From NCBI RefSeq assembly GCF_900101045.1, contig NZ_FNFN01000002.1:682001-746000 (forward strand): 64,000 nucleotides of DNA, given 5' to 3'. Source of the DNA: Nocardioides sp. YR527 (GTDB taxonomy: Bacteria; Actinomycetota; Actinomycetes; Propionibacteriales; Nocardioidaceae). The notes beneath the pieces were generated by a model. The model was not told where the DNA came from and did no database searches. It saw only the letters and a list, made by a program, of their open reading frames with translations. Position 1 is the first letter of the stretch; each line of letters starts with the position of its first letter. Below, piece after piece: positions 35,585 through 44,612 of the stretch. Made by a program: the position numbers and the translations under genes.

Positions 35585-36915
35585 CCGCTGCGACCGACCC
35601 CACCCCCGACCCCGCTGCTCATCCCGGCGCGGCCGACGGACGACCCTTCCGCCTCGAGTACGCGGCGGTCTCCGACGTCGGCCGGGTGCGCAAGGACAAC
35701 CAGGACAGCGGGTACGCCGGCCCCTGGCTGCTGACCGTCTGCGACGGTGTCGGCGGCGCTGCCCGCGGCGACATCGCCTCCAGCACGGCCGTCCAGCAGC
35801 TGCGCAAGCTCGACGAGGAGCCTGCCTTCGGGCTGGTCGACGACGACCTGATCGGCCTGGTCTCCCACGCGCTGCACATGGCCCATGACGAGATCGGCCA
35901 CCTGGTCGACCACGACCCGACGCTCAACGGCACCAGCACGACCTCGACCGTCGGCCTCTTCGACGGCGCCAAGCTGACCGTGGGCCACGTGGGCGACAGC
36001 CGTGCCTACCTGCTCCGCAACGGCGCGATCCACCAGGTCACCCACGACCACACCTTCGTGCAGACGCTGCTCGACGAGGGGAGGATCACGGAGGAGGAGG
36101 CCAAGACCCACCCCCACCGAAACCTGATCCTCAAGGCCCTCGACGGCACCCGTGAGCTCGAGCCCGACCTGTTCATCGTCGACCTCGCCGCCGGCGACCG
36201 GCTGATGTTCTGCAGCGACGGTGTCTGCGGCTACGTCGACGACCCGCGGATCGCCGACATCCTGGCCACCGGCACGCCTGAGTACGCAGCCGTCGAGCTG
36301 GTCCGGGTCTCCCTCGACTCCGGCAGCACCGACAACGTGACCTGCGTGGTCGCCGACGTGGTGCCCAGCGACACGATCCCGTCCCCGGGCCTCGAGGCCC
36401 AGATGGTGGGTGCCGCGGCCGAGCTCAAGCGGAAGACCACCAAGACCGGCCAGATGACCGCGCTGTTCCGCGGTCACCGGATGGGCGACACCGGCGAGCT
36501 GGAGCCGATCGACGAGGAGATCCCCGACGGTGCGATCGCCTCCGACCCGGAGGAGATGCGCTACGCGCTCCAGGCGCCGGCCAAGTATCTGAAGCTGCGC
36601 TGGGCGTTCGGGCTGCTGACCCTTCTCGGTGTCGTCTGGATCGCTGCCGCGACCGCGTTCGTGTGGTCGCAGAACCAGTGGTACATCGGCGAGCAGGGGG
36701 GCAACGTCACGATCTTCCGTGGCGTACCCACCACGATGATCGGCCTCGACCTCTCCGAGCCCTACCAGACCTCTGACCTGAAGGTCGCCGACCTGGCCGA
36801 GACCTACCAGAACCAGCTCGAGGACGGCATCCACAGCAAGGACCTGGCCGGCGCCCAGGAGAAGGTGCAGTCCCTCGCCGACCAGAGCGCCGCGGACGCG
36901 GGAAGCGGGTCATGA
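35581..36915 (+). CDS. pstP: PstP: PP2C-type Ser/Thr protein phosphatase
   Basis: A 444-residue membrane phosphatase that reverses PknA/PknB phosphorylation. The PP2C catalytic domain has VGRVRKDNQDS, VCDGVGGAARG, GTSTTSTVGLF, VGHVGDSRAYLLR, MFCSDGVCGYV and GSTDNVTCVVADVV, all metal-binding aspartates present. After a linker of about 80 residues a transmembrane helix (FGLLTLLGVVWIAAATAFVW, about 345-365) leads to a short extracellular part. The start is GTG at 35581, coupled (GTGA) to fhaB. Confidence 0.96.
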   Translation: MTAATDPTPDPAAHPGAADGRPFRLEYAAVSDVGRVRKDNQDSGYAGPWLLTVCDGVGGAARGDIASSTAVQQLRKLDEEPAFGLVDDDLIGLVSHALHMAHDEIGHLVDHDPTLNGTSTTSTVGLFDGAKLTVGHVGDSRAYLLRNGAIHQVTHDHTFVQTLLDEGRITEEEAKTHPHRNLILKALDGTRELEPDLFIVDLAAGDRLMFCSDGVCGYVDDPRIADILATGTPEYAAVELVRVSLDSGSTDNVTCVVADVVPSDTIPSPGLEAQMVGAAAELKRKTTKTGQMTALFRGHRMGDTGELEPIDEEIPDGAIASDPEEMRYALQAPAKYLKLRWAFGLLTLLGVVWIAAATAFVWSQNQWYIGEQGGNVTIFRGVPTTMIGLDLSEPYQTSDLKVADLAETYQNQLEDGIHSKDLAGAQEKVQSLADQSAADAGSGS

Positions 36916-38342
36916 GCGGGTTCACTCCGGCTAGCTCCATGCCCGTTTTCGTCCACCGGTCGCGTCGGGGAGCGGAGCTGGTCCTGCTGATCCTGGCCCT
37001 CGCGGTCGGGATCGGCGCGTACGCCGCAGTCGGTCTGGGGGTGAAGGAGGAGATCCCGGTCGACATCGTCGGCTACGGCACCTGGCTGGTCGCGCTCCTG
37101 GTGGCGGCCCACATCGGCGTACGTCTGCTGGCTCCGTACGCCGACCCCGTGCTGCTTCCGCTGGTGGCGATGCTCAACGGTTTCGGTTTGGCCGTCATCC
37201 ACCGGCTCGACCTGTCGCGCCCGGCGGCTGAGAAAGCGGACTTCGCCGGCCAGCAGCTGACCTGGATGACGATCGGCGTGGCGCTGTTCCTCATCACGCT
37301 CTTCGTCGTGCCCGACCACCGGATGCTGCAGCGGTTCACCTACACCGCCGGCCTCGGCGCGGTCGTCATGCTGATCCTGCCGATGCTCCCGATCATCGGC
37401 AAGGAGATCAACGGCGCGCGGATCTGGATCAACCTCGGGCCGGTCAGCTTCCAGCCCGGCGAGGTCGCCAAGGTGCTGCTGGTGATCTGCTTCGCCGGCT
37501 ATCTGGCGGTCCATCGCGACGCCCTCGCGCTGGCGGGGCGCCGGTTCGCCGGCATCGACCTGCCGCGCGGCCGCGACCTCGGCCCGCTGCTGATGATGTG
37601 GGCGATCAGCCTCGCAATCCTGGTGCTGCAGCGCGACCTCGGCTCCAGCCTGCTCTTCTACGGCCTCTTCGTGGTGACGCTCTACGTCGCGACCGAGCGC
37701 AAGGGCTGGATCGTCGTCGGCGGCGTACTCTTCGCCGGCGGGGTCTTCGCCGCGATCAGCCTCTTCAGCCATGTCCGGGTCCGGGTGCTGACCTGGCTCA
37801 ACCCGTTCGACTACTACCCCGAGCCGCTCAACGGCACCTCCTCCGAGCAGCTCGTCCAGGGCCTGTTCGGGATGGCCTGGGGCGGCATGATCGGCCGCGG
37901 GTTCGGTTCCGGCCAGCCGTGGCGGATCCCCTACGCCAACTCCGACTTCATCGTCCCGGCGATCGGCGAGGAGCTCGGCCTGACCGCGCTCCTGGCGCTG
38001 CTGCTGTGCTACGGCCTGATCGTCGAGCGGGGCCTGCGCACCGCGATCGTCGCCCGCGACGACTTCGGCAAGCTGCTCGCCGTCGGCCTGGCCACCTCGG
38101 TCGCCCTGCAGACCTTCGTGGTCGTCGGTGGCGTGACCGGGCTCATCCCGCTGACTGGTCTGACCACGCCGTTCCTCTCGTATGGTGGATCTTCGCTGGT
38201 CGCCAACTGGGTGATCGTGGCCCTGCTGTTGCGCGTCTCGGACCAGTCCCGCAGACCGCTACCGACGGCACCGTCCGATGAGGACCTTGCCGCTGAGGAG
38301 ACCCAGATCGTCAAGCTCGACAAAGGGGCGTTGAACAAGTGA
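36912..38342 (+). CDS. rodA: RodA: SEDS peptidoglycan glycosyltransferase
   Basis: A 476-residue SEDS-family membrane protein with about twelve helices, polymerising lipid II for elongation. Family motifs are NGARIWINLGPVSFQPGEVAKV (with the conserved Glu/Lys region), FDYYPEPLNGTSSEQLVQGLFGMAWGGMIGRG and IPLTGLTTPFLSYGGSSL. ATG at 36912 overlaps pstP by four bases. It works with the transpeptidase encoded next. Confidence 0.96.
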   Translation: MSGFTPASSMPVFVHRSRRGAELVLLILALAVGIGAYAAVGLGVKEEIPVDIVGYGTWLVALLVAAHIGVRLLAPYADPVLLPLVAMLNGFGLAVIHRLDLSRPAAEKADFAGQQLTWMTIGVALFLITLFVVPDHRMLQRFTYTAGLGAVVMLILPMLPIIGKEINGARIWINLGPVSFQPGEVAKVLLVICFAGYLAVHRDALALAGRRFAGIDLPRGRDLGPLLMMWAISLAILVLQRDLGSSLLFYGLFVVTLYVATERKGWIVVGGVLFAGGVFAAISLFSHVRVRVLTWLNPFDYYPEPLNGTSSEQLVQGLFGMAWGGMIGRGFGSGQPWRIPYANSDFIVPAIGEELGLTALLALLLCYGLIVERGLRTAIVARDDFGKLLAVGLATSVALQTFVVVGGVTGLIPLTGLTTPFLSYGGSSLVANWVIVALLLRVSDQSRRPLPTAPSDEDLAAEETQIVKLDKGALNK

Positions 38343-39805
38343 ACCGCCCCATCCGCACGCTCAGCGTCGGCTGCCTGATCCTGTTCGTGGCGCTGATGCT
38401 GAACCTGACGTACGTCCAGTTCTTCAAGGCGAACTGGTACAACGACCGAGCCGACAACCGGCGGGTCACCGAAGAGGCCTACTCGCAGCAGCGCGGCGAC
38501 ATCCTGGTCGGCAAGAAGGCGATCGCCACCAGCAAGCCGAGCGACGACACCTACAAGTGGCAGCGCACCTACCCCGGCGGCAAGAAGTACGCCCCGATCA
38601 CGGGTTTCATGTCCTTCTCCTTCGGCCAGACCGGGATCGAGCGCTCCCAGGACTCGGTGCTGTCGGGCAAGGACAACAAGCTCTTCACCAACCGTCTGGT
38701 CGACCTGGTCACCAACTCCGAACCGGCCGGCGGCAACGTCGAGCTGACCATCGACCCGAAGGTCCAGGACGCTGCGTACGAGGGCCTGACCGCTCTCGGT
38801 GAGGACGTCCAGGCGGCGGCGGTGGCGATCGAGCCGAACACCGGCAAGATCCTGGCGATGGCCTCCACGCCGACCTACAACCCGGACAAGCTGGCGACCC
38901 ACGACTTCGGTGCTGCGACGAAGTCCTACAACCAGCTCTCGAAGGACGAGAACGAGCCGCTGCTCAACCGCTCCATCCAGACCGCGCTGCCGCCGGGATC
39001 GACCTTCAAGCTGGTCACCGCCGCGGCCGCGATCGAGAACCTCGGCATGGACGGTGACAGCATGGTCTACGGCGGCGCGTCGCTCGACCTCCCCGGCACC
39101 ACGACCGACCTGCCCAACCTCAACGGCACCAGCTGCGGCGGCGAGCAGATCACCCTCACCCACGCTCTCGAGGTCTCCTGCAACACCGCCTTCGGTTCTC
39201 TCGGTATGGAGCTCTCCGACGAGGAGATGCAGGAGCAGGCCGAGGGGTTCGGCTTCGGCCAGGACTACCTCGACGACATCGGCCCGCTGGCCAAGAGCCA
39301 GTACCCGCCCAACGACGGCAAGGCCGAGCAGGCCCGCGCCGCGATCGGTCAGCAGAGCGTGATCGCGACCCCGCTGCAGATGGCGATGGTCTCGGCAGGG
39401 ATCGCGAACGGGGGCGAGGTCATGAAGCCCTACCTCGTCGACCGGGTCACCTCCTCATCCCTCGACGTCATCGACCAGGGCAACCCGACCACGATCGACA
39501 ACCAGCCCGCGGTCTCGCAGGACACCGCCGAGATCCTGACCCAGATGATGGTCAGCACCGTCGACAACGGCACCGCCGAGGCGGCGGCCATCGACGGCGT
39601 GAGCGTCGCCGGCAAGACCGGCACCGCACAGACCACTAAGGACAAGCCGCCGTACGCCTGGTTCACCTCGTTCGCCCCGGCGGAGAACCCGTCCATCGCG
39701 GTCGCCGTGATGGTCCAGAAGAGCGGCACCGAACGCAGCGAGATCGCCGGCGGACGGCTGGGCGGCCCAATCGCGAAGGCCATGATGGAGGCAGCGATCT
39801 CATGA
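38339..39805 (+). CDS. pbpA: PbpA: class B penicillin-binding protein
   Basis: A 488-residue bitopic transpeptidase. One N-terminal membrane helix (LSVGCLILFVALMLNLTYVQFF), a pedestal domain, then the transpeptidase with active-site PPGSTFKLVTAAA (SxxK), EVSCNTAFG (SxN) and AGKTGTAQT (KTG). The start is GTG at 38339 in a GTGA overlap with rodA, and the stop overlaps pknA. Confidence 0.96.
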   Translation: MNRPIRTLSVGCLILFVALMLNLTYVQFFKANWYNDRADNRRVTEEAYSQQRGDILVGKKAIATSKPSDDTYKWQRTYPGGKKYAPITGFMSFSFGQTGIERSQDSVLSGKDNKLFTNRLVDLVTNSEPAGGNVELTIDPKVQDAAYEGLTALGEDVQAAAVAIEPNTGKILAMASTPTYNPDKLATHDFGAATKSYNQLSKDENEPLLNRSIQTALPPGSTFKLVTAAAAIENLGMDGDSMVYGGASLDLPGTTTDLPNLNGTSCGGEQITLTHALEVSCNTAFGSLGMELSDEEMQEQAEGFGFGQDYLDDIGPLAKSQYPPNDGKAEQARAAIGQQSVIATPLQMAMVSAGIANGGEVMKPYLVDRVTSSSLDVIDQGNPTTIDNQPAVSQDTAEILTQMMVSTVDNGTAEAAAIDGVSVAGKTGTAQTTKDKPPYAWFTSFAPAENPSIAVAVMVQKSGTERSEIAGGRLGGPIAKAMMEAAIS

Positions 39806-41346
39806 GTCGTTACGTATTCCACGAGCTCATCGGCACCGGCGGGATGGGCGAGGTGTGGCGGGCGACCGACACGACCCTCAACCGCGAGGTCGCGATCAAG
39901 CTCCTCAAGCCCGAGCACGCCGAGGACCCGATCGGCCGGTCCCGGTTCGAGTCCGAGGCGAAGCATGCCGCGGCGCTCCACCACCCCAACGTGGTGGCCG
40001 TCTACGACGTCGGCGAGATGCCGACCGCCTCCGGCCTGATGCGGCCGTTCCTGGTGATGGAACTGGTCGACCACAAGCCGCTCTCGGAGCTCATCCGTGA
40101 TGGGCGGCCCCTGGCCCCGGAGGTCGTCCGCGACCTGCTCGGTCAAGCCGGCGACGCGCTGGCCGCTGCCCACCGGGCCGGCATCGTGCACCGTGACGTG
40201 AAGCCCGCCAACCTCCTGATCACCCCGCAGCGCAAGGTGAAGGTCACCGACTTCGGCATCGCCCGGGCGCAGGCTTCGACCGGCATCACCGGCACCGGCC
40301 AGGTGATGGGCACGCCGCAGTACCTCAGCCCCGAGCAGGCCCGTGGCGAGAAGGCTACGCCGGCCTCCGACGTCTACTCCCTCGGTGTGGTCGCCTTCGA
40401 GTGCCTGGCCGGCTATCGGCCGTTCCAGAAGGAGACCCCGGTCGCGACCGCGATCGCCCACCTGCACGACCCGGTCCCGCCGCTGCCCGACCACGTCCCT
40501 GCCGATCTGGCCGCGATCGTGATGAGGAGCCTCCAGAAGGACCCGACCCTCCGCTACGCCGACGCGGCCGCGTTCACAAGCGCGATGATCGGTCACGGTG
40601 CCGCCGACCCGGACGCCGATGCCACCGTCGTCGCCGCCGCGGTGCCTGGGGACGCGACCGCCACGTCAGTCATGGACCCGGTGCCGTCGCCCACTCAGAA
40701 CTACGTCGGCATGCAGGGCGCCGCGGGCGGGCCCGAGGGTCCGCCGCCGCCTCGCTACCAGGACCCCTACGACCGTTACGACGAGGACGACGAGCAGAAG
40801 CCCTGGTACAAGAAGCCGTTCAACATCGTCGTCATCGTGATGCTCGTGGCCGTGATCATCGCGGTCATCTGGATCATCTCGACCCTCGCCGCGGATCCGA
40901 AGAACCCTCCGGCCGACGACACGTCCACCACTCCGTCGGCCTCCTCCACTCCCACCCCGTCGGAGGAGCCCGAGGAGGAGCCGAAGGCCGTCGAGATCAA
41001 CGAGGACGACTACATCGGCCGCAACGTCGATGAGGTGCGCTCCGAGCTGGGCGACCTCGGGCTGACCGTCAAGGTGGCTGTCCAGGACAACGACGGCAGC
41101 TACGAGCCCGACACGGTCGCCGGCCTCGACCCGACCCGCAACCTCTACGAGGGCGACCCGATCACCATCCGCTACTACGGCGAGCGCCCCGTGGTCGAGC
41201 AGCCTCCCGCCGAGGAGGAGCCCGACGAGGAAGAGACCGACGAGGAGGAGCCGACCGACGGAGAGTCCTCCGACTGGGGCATCCCTGATCTTCCGGGCGA
41301 CGAGAACACCGGCGGCGGCAACGGCAACGGGGGCGGCAATGGCTGA
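39802..41346 (+). CDS. pknA: PknA: Ser/Thr protein kinase with extracellular PASTA-like domain
   Basis: A 514-residue kinase. It has the glycine loop LIGTGGMGEVWRA, the catalytic Lys in VAIKLLKPE, HRDVKPANLL, DFGIARA and a threonine-rich activation loop STGITGTGQVMGTPQYLSPEQA. A transmembrane helix (NIVVIVMLVAVIIAVIWIIS, about 350-370) is followed by a Pro/Ser/Thr linker, one PASTA-like repeat (YIGRNVDEVRSELGDLGLTV) and a very acidic then Gly/Asn-rich tail. Mycobacterial PknA lacks a PASTA domain, so this form differs. ATG at 39802 overlaps pbpA by four bases. Confidence 0.95.
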   Translation: MSRYVFHELIGTGGMGEVWRATDTTLNREVAIKLLKPEHAEDPIGRSRFESEAKHAAALHHPNVVAVYDVGEMPTASGLMRPFLVMELVDHKPLSELIRDGRPLAPEVVRDLLGQAGDALAAAHRAGIVHRDVKPANLLITPQRKVKVTDFGIARAQASTGITGTGQVMGTPQYLSPEQARGEKATPASDVYSLGVVAFECLAGYRPFQKETPVATAIAHLHDPVPPLPDHVPADLAAIVMRSLQKDPTLRYADAAAFTSAMIGHGAADPDADATVVAAAVPGDATATSVMDPVPSPTQNYVGMQGAAGGPEGPPPPRYQDPYDRYDEDDEQKPWYKKPFNIVVIVMLVAVIIAVIWIISTLAADPKNPPADDTSTTPSASSTPTPSEEPEEEPKAVEINEDDYIGRNVDEVRSELGDLGLTVKVAVQDNDGSYEPDTVAGLDPTRNLYEGDPITIRYYGERPVVEQPPAEEEPDEEETDEEEPTDGESSDWGIPDLPGDENTGGGNGNGGGNG

Positions 41347-43147
41347 GGGAGCTCTCCTGGCCGGTCGCTACGAGGTCGGCGAGCTGCTCGGCCGCGGCGG
41401 CATGGCGGAGGTCCGCAAGGGCACCGACCACCGGCTCGGCCGCGTCGTCGCGATCAAGCGGCTGCGGGTCGATCTCGCCAGCGACGCGACCTTCCAGGCG
41501 CGGTTCCGGCGCGAGGCGCAGTCCTCGGCCAAGCTCAACCACCCCTCGATCGTCTCGGTCTACGACACCGGTGAGGAGAAGTCCGACGACGGCGTCGCCC
41601 AGCCCTACATCGTGATGGAGTACGTCGCCGGCCGCACGCTGCGCGACGTACTCCGTGAGGGTCGCAAGATCCTGCCCGAGCGGGCGCTGGAGATCAGCTC
41701 CGACGTACTCAACGCGCTCGACTACAGCCACCGCAACGGGATCATTCACCGCGACATCAAGCCGGGCAACGTCATGCTGACGCCGGCCGGTGACGTGAAG
41801 GTGATGGACTTCGGCATCGCCCGGGCGCTCAACGACGCCCAGTCCACGATGACCCAGACCGCGGCCGTGGTCGGGACCGCGCAATACCTGAGCCCCGAGC
41901 AGGCCCGCGGCGAGCAGGTCGACGCCCGGTCCGACGTCTACTCGGCCGGTTGCCTCCTCTACGAGCTGCTCACCGGTCGTCCGCCGTTCGTCGGCGACTC
42001 GCCGGTGTCGGTGGCCTATCAGCACGTCCGCGAGCAGGCCCAGCCTCCCTCGGCCCACGACCCGACGCTGACGCGTGAGCTCGACGCGATCGTGATGAAG
42101 TCGCTGGCTAAGCGGGTCGAGGATCGCTACCAGTCCGCGCAGGCGATGCGCACCGACATCGAGCGCTACCTCGCCGGGCGTCCGGTCCAGGCGACCGTAC
42201 CGCCGAGCATGGACCAGACTCAGGTCGCCCAGAACCGCGCGGTCGGCCCCTATGACGGCGACCCCACCAACGGTGGCTACTACCCGCCCCAGGACGACCG
42301 CGCCGAGGGCCCGCGCCCGTGGGTGCTCATCCTGCTCGGTCTGGTCATCATCGGCCTCATCGGGTTGGGTGCCTACTTCCTGCCTGCGGCCCTCGGACCG
42401 CAGAGCACACCGGCACCCGACGTGACCGGCCTGACCCAGGAGAAGGCGATGGCCGAGCTGAGCACGGCCAAGCTGAAGGGTGAGATCAAGCAGGAGTCGA
42501 GCGACACCGTCGCGGTCGGCGTCGTGATCTCCCAGGACCCGTCCGCCGGCCAGGACGTCGAGGAGGGCAGCACCGTCACCCTGACGGTCTCCACCGGGCC
42601 ACCCAACCGGGAGATGCCCAACGTGATCGGCTCTCCGCAGAAGACGGCCAAGGAGCTCCTCGAGGGCGATCCCTACAACTTCACGGTCAAGGTCGAGACG
42701 GAGGAGTCCGACGAGGCCAAGGGCACCGTGATCGAGTCCGACCCGGTCGACGGAGAGAGCGTCACCACCGGCAAGTCGACCGTGGTCACGCTCACCGTCT
42801 CCAAGGGCCCGAAGAACGTCCCCAACGTCGTCGGGAAGACGGCCGAGCAGGCCGAGGAGATCCTCCGCAACGCCGGCTTCACGCCGGTCCGCAAGGACGA
42901 GCCCAACACCGACAAGCCCAAGGGCACCGTCGTCGAGCAGACACCGGCCAAGGGCACCCCGCTCGCGCAGGACGGCGAGGTGATCATCTTCGTCTCGACG
43001 AAGGAAGAGGCCCTGCCGAGCTGTCAGACACTGGTGCCCGGGACGGACCCGGCCAACCCGTCGGCGTCGGCCACCCAGACCGCCGACCCGGGCGACCCGC
43101 CGACGTGTGACCCGGCGCTGCCGCCGAGCGCCCCGGCGGCGCCGTAG
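41339..43147 (+). CDS. pknB: PknB: Ser/Thr protein kinase with three PASTA domains
   Basis: A 602-residue kinase. The catalytic domain has LLGRGGMAEVRKG, VAIKRLR, HRDIKPGNVML, DFGIARAL and TAAVVGTAQYLSPEQ. A juxtamembrane linker and a transmembrane helix (WVLILLGLVIIGLIGLGAYFL) precede three extracellular PASTA repeats (about 355-560), starting at APDVTGLTQEKA, EMPNVIGSPQKT and NVPNVVGKTAEQA. The mycobacterial enzyme has four. The tail contains two cysteines (LPSCQTLV and PPTCDP) that may pair. It overlaps pknA by eight bases and ends at a bidirectional terminator. Confidence 0.97.
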   Translation: MAEGALLAGRYEVGELLGRGGMAEVRKGTDHRLGRVVAIKRLRVDLASDATFQARFRREAQSSAKLNHPSIVSVYDTGEEKSDDGVAQPYIVMEYVAGRTLRDVLREGRKILPERALEISSDVLNALDYSHRNGIIHRDIKPGNVMLTPAGDVKVMDFGIARALNDAQSTMTQTAAVVGTAQYLSPEQARGEQVDARSDVYSAGCLLYELLTGRPPFVGDSPVSVAYQHVREQAQPPSAHDPTLTRELDAIVMKSLAKRVEDRYQSAQAMRTDIERYLAGRPVQATVPPSMDQTQVAQNRAVGPYDGDPTNGGYYPPQDDRAEGPRPWVLILLGLVIIGLIGLGAYFLPAALGPQSTPAPDVTGLTQEKAMAELSTAKLKGEIKQESSDTVAVGVVISQDPSAGQDVEEGSTVTLTVSTGPPNREMPNVIGSPQKTAKELLEGDPYNFTVKVETEESDEAKGTVIESDPVDGESVTTGKSTVVTLTVSKGPKNVPNVVGKTAEQAEEILRNAGFTPVRKDEPNTDKPKGTVVEQTPAKGTPLAQDGEVIIFVSTKEEALPSCQTLVPGTDPANPSASATQTADPGDPPTCDPALPPSAPAAP

Positions 43148-43161
43148 CCCGAACGCTCGCC

Positions 43162-43198
43162 GAAGCCCCTGTCTCACTTCTCCTGAGGCAGGGGCTTC
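43162..43198. terminator. Bidirectional terminator between pknB and the DUF881 gene
   Basis: GAAGCCCCTG (43162-43171) pairs with CAGGGGCTTC (43189-43198), and the stem extends through a T-G wobble and CTCA/TGAG to about 15 bp with a seven-base loop. It serves the convergent pknB and DUF881 genes. The DUF881 stop codon (43174-43176) lies inside the stem. Confidence 0.8.
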
Positions 43199-43956
43199 GC
43201 GTATTTCACGTCGAGCAGGCCGTCGTAGGCCGGAGCGGTCAGGTAGGTCAGCGGCTTGAGGAACCAGCCGATCTGGACGTTGGGGTCGCGGGCGTCGGCC
43301 TGGTAGTTCTGCACGTGGTTGTCGCGGTCGATCGCGGCCTGGAGCCGGTCGGGGTCACCGACCGCCTCGATGACGTACGGCTGGGGGTAAGGGACACCGT
43401 CGAGCTGCACCGTGCTGCCGGAGCACTTGATGCCGGTGGTGGTGATGATCCGCTTGCCGGCGATCGTGATCGCCTCGGCGCCACCGGCCCAGAGCGCGTT
43501 GACGACGGCCTGGATGTCCTGCTGGTGCACGACGAGCGAGTTGGGGTCGTCTCCCGTGTAGCTCTCCTGAACCTCCGAGGGCGCGTCGCCCAGGACGATC
43601 TGCATACCGGCGCCGCTGTGGTCGGACGTGCCGGCCGGATCGGCGAGCCGCGCGGACTGGTTCTGGAGCTTCTTGACGTCCTTGTCGGTGACGCCGCTGG
43701 TGAGATGGTCCACCTGGCTCTGCAGGTCGGCCAGCTGGGCCTCGAGGCGGTTGTAGCGGACCCTCTCCCCGTCGACCAGCGTCGCCAGGTCTTCGTAGCG
43801 TCCCGGACGCAGGTCGGTGCCGTCGGCGTTCACGAAGCTCACCGCCAGCAGGCCGCCACAGAGCAGCACCACGACGGGCGTACCGACCCGCCACGAGGTC
43901 AGGCGGGACCAGCGCTTTGGTTTAGAGGTGGGGTTAGCCTGGGTTCCGGAGCTCAC
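43174..43956 (-). CDS. DUF881 family membrane-anchored protein
   Basis: About 260 residues with one N-terminal membrane helix (VGTPVVVLLCGGLLAVSFV), a coiled coil (RYNRLEAQLADLQSQVDHL) and a DUF881 domain (GAGMQIVLGDAP...VVHQQDIQAVVNALWAGGAEAITI), resembling a divisome-associated envelope protein. It occupies the place of the DUF881 gene next to crgA in mycobacteria. I prefer GTG at 43956 because a TACCCT -10 element ends seven bases before it (leaderless); ATG at 43962 or 44004 are alternatives. Confidence 0.87.
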   Translation of the reverse strand: MSSGTQANPTSKPKRWSRLTSWRVGTPVVVLLCGGLLAVSFVNADGTDLRPGRYEDLATLVDGERVRYNRLEAQLADLQSQVDHLTSGVTDKDVKKLQNQSARLADPAGTSDHSGAGMQIVLGDAPSEVQESYTGDDPNSLVVHQQDIQAVVNALWAGGAEAITIAGKRIITTTGIKCSGSTVQLDGVPYPQPYVIEAVGDPDRLQAAIDRDNHVQNYQADARDPNVQIGWFLKPLTYLTAPAYDGLLDVKYAKPLPQEK

Positions 43957-43962
43957 GACCAT

Positions 43963-43969
43963 TAGGGTA
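43963..43969. promoter_or_regulatory. Overlapping divergent -10 elements for DUF881 gene and crgA
   Basis: The bases TAGGGTA contain TAGGGT on the plus strand (for crgA, transcript start near 43975) and TACCCT on the minus strand (for the DUF881 gene, start at GTG 43956). Both match the TAnnnT form of actinobacterial -10 boxes. The two promoters would compete for polymerase. Confidence 0.4.
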
Positions 43970-44006
43970 TGCGCAGCAATCACATTTTGTCTGAGGAGCA
44001 TCACCC

Positions 44007-44468
44007 GTGGCCAAGCTCAAGCTCTCGAAGAAGAGTGATCTCGACCTTCCCAAGGAGCCGATCTTCACTCCCCGCTTCGCGGTCGCCCTGGTGCTGATCG
44101 CCCTCGGCATCGGCTGGATCGTCTACTACTACGTCGGCGTCCGCCCCAACGAGGTCGGTGGCGACTTCACCGGGCCGAAGCCGGTGCAGAAGCTCGAGGG
44201 GTGGAACTACCTGATCGGCTTCGTCCTGCTCTTCCTGGGCCTCGCCGTCGCCGCCCACCCGAAGACCCCGCTGGGCCGCGGTCGCGGCGTCGTCGTCGGC
44301 ATGCTCGGCTGCTTCGTCATCGGCCTGATCTGGATCTGCGTCTTCTACGTCTTCGCCAACGACCACCTGGACAAGATCTGGGTCTTCAACGACCTGGGCC
44401 AGAAGAACCTCCTGGTCGGCATCGGCTTCATGGCGGTGGGATTCACCTTCGCCACGAAGTGGGAGTGA
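44007..44468 (+). CDS. crgA: CrgA-like cell division membrane protein, enlarged
   Basis: A 153-residue membrane protein. The start MAKLKLSKKSDLDLP is a short basic tail, as in CrgA, and the C-terminus FNDLGQKNLLVGIGFMAVGFTFATKWE matches the family end. Between them are two further hydrophobic helices, so the protein is longer than the mycobacterial form (about 93 residues) and may have four membrane segments. GTG at 44007 follows GAGGAG. CrgA recruits cell-wall enzymes to the septum. The position between DUF881 and rhomboid/ppiA genes is syntenic. Confidence 0.88.
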   Translation: MAKLKLSKKSDLDLPKEPIFTPRFAVALVLIALGIGWIVYYYVGVRPNEVGGDFTGPKPVQKLEGWNYLIGFVLLFLGLAVAAHPKTPLGRGRGVVVGMLGCFVIGLIWICVFYVFANDHLDKIWVFNDLGQKNLLVGIGFMAVGFTFATKWE

Positions 44469-44486
44469 CCCTCTCGTTAGAACACG

Positions 44487-44519
44487 AAAGCGGCGCAAAC
44501 CTTTGGTTTGCGCCGCTTT
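44487..44519 (+). terminator. Terminator after crgA
   Basis: A perfect 15-bp stem, AAAGCGGCGCAAACC (44487-44501) and its complement (44505-44519), with a TTT loop, starts 19 bases after the crgA stop. A-rich and T-rich flanks fit an intrinsic terminator that may work on both strands. Confidence 0.85.
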
Positions 44520-44612
44520 GCGTTACACGGGTGTAGTTCTCCACAGGGCCATCCACACCTGTGGATTTGTCCACGCCGTGAAAACGCCCCGAAAACACCT
44601 ACCTCGAAGGCG

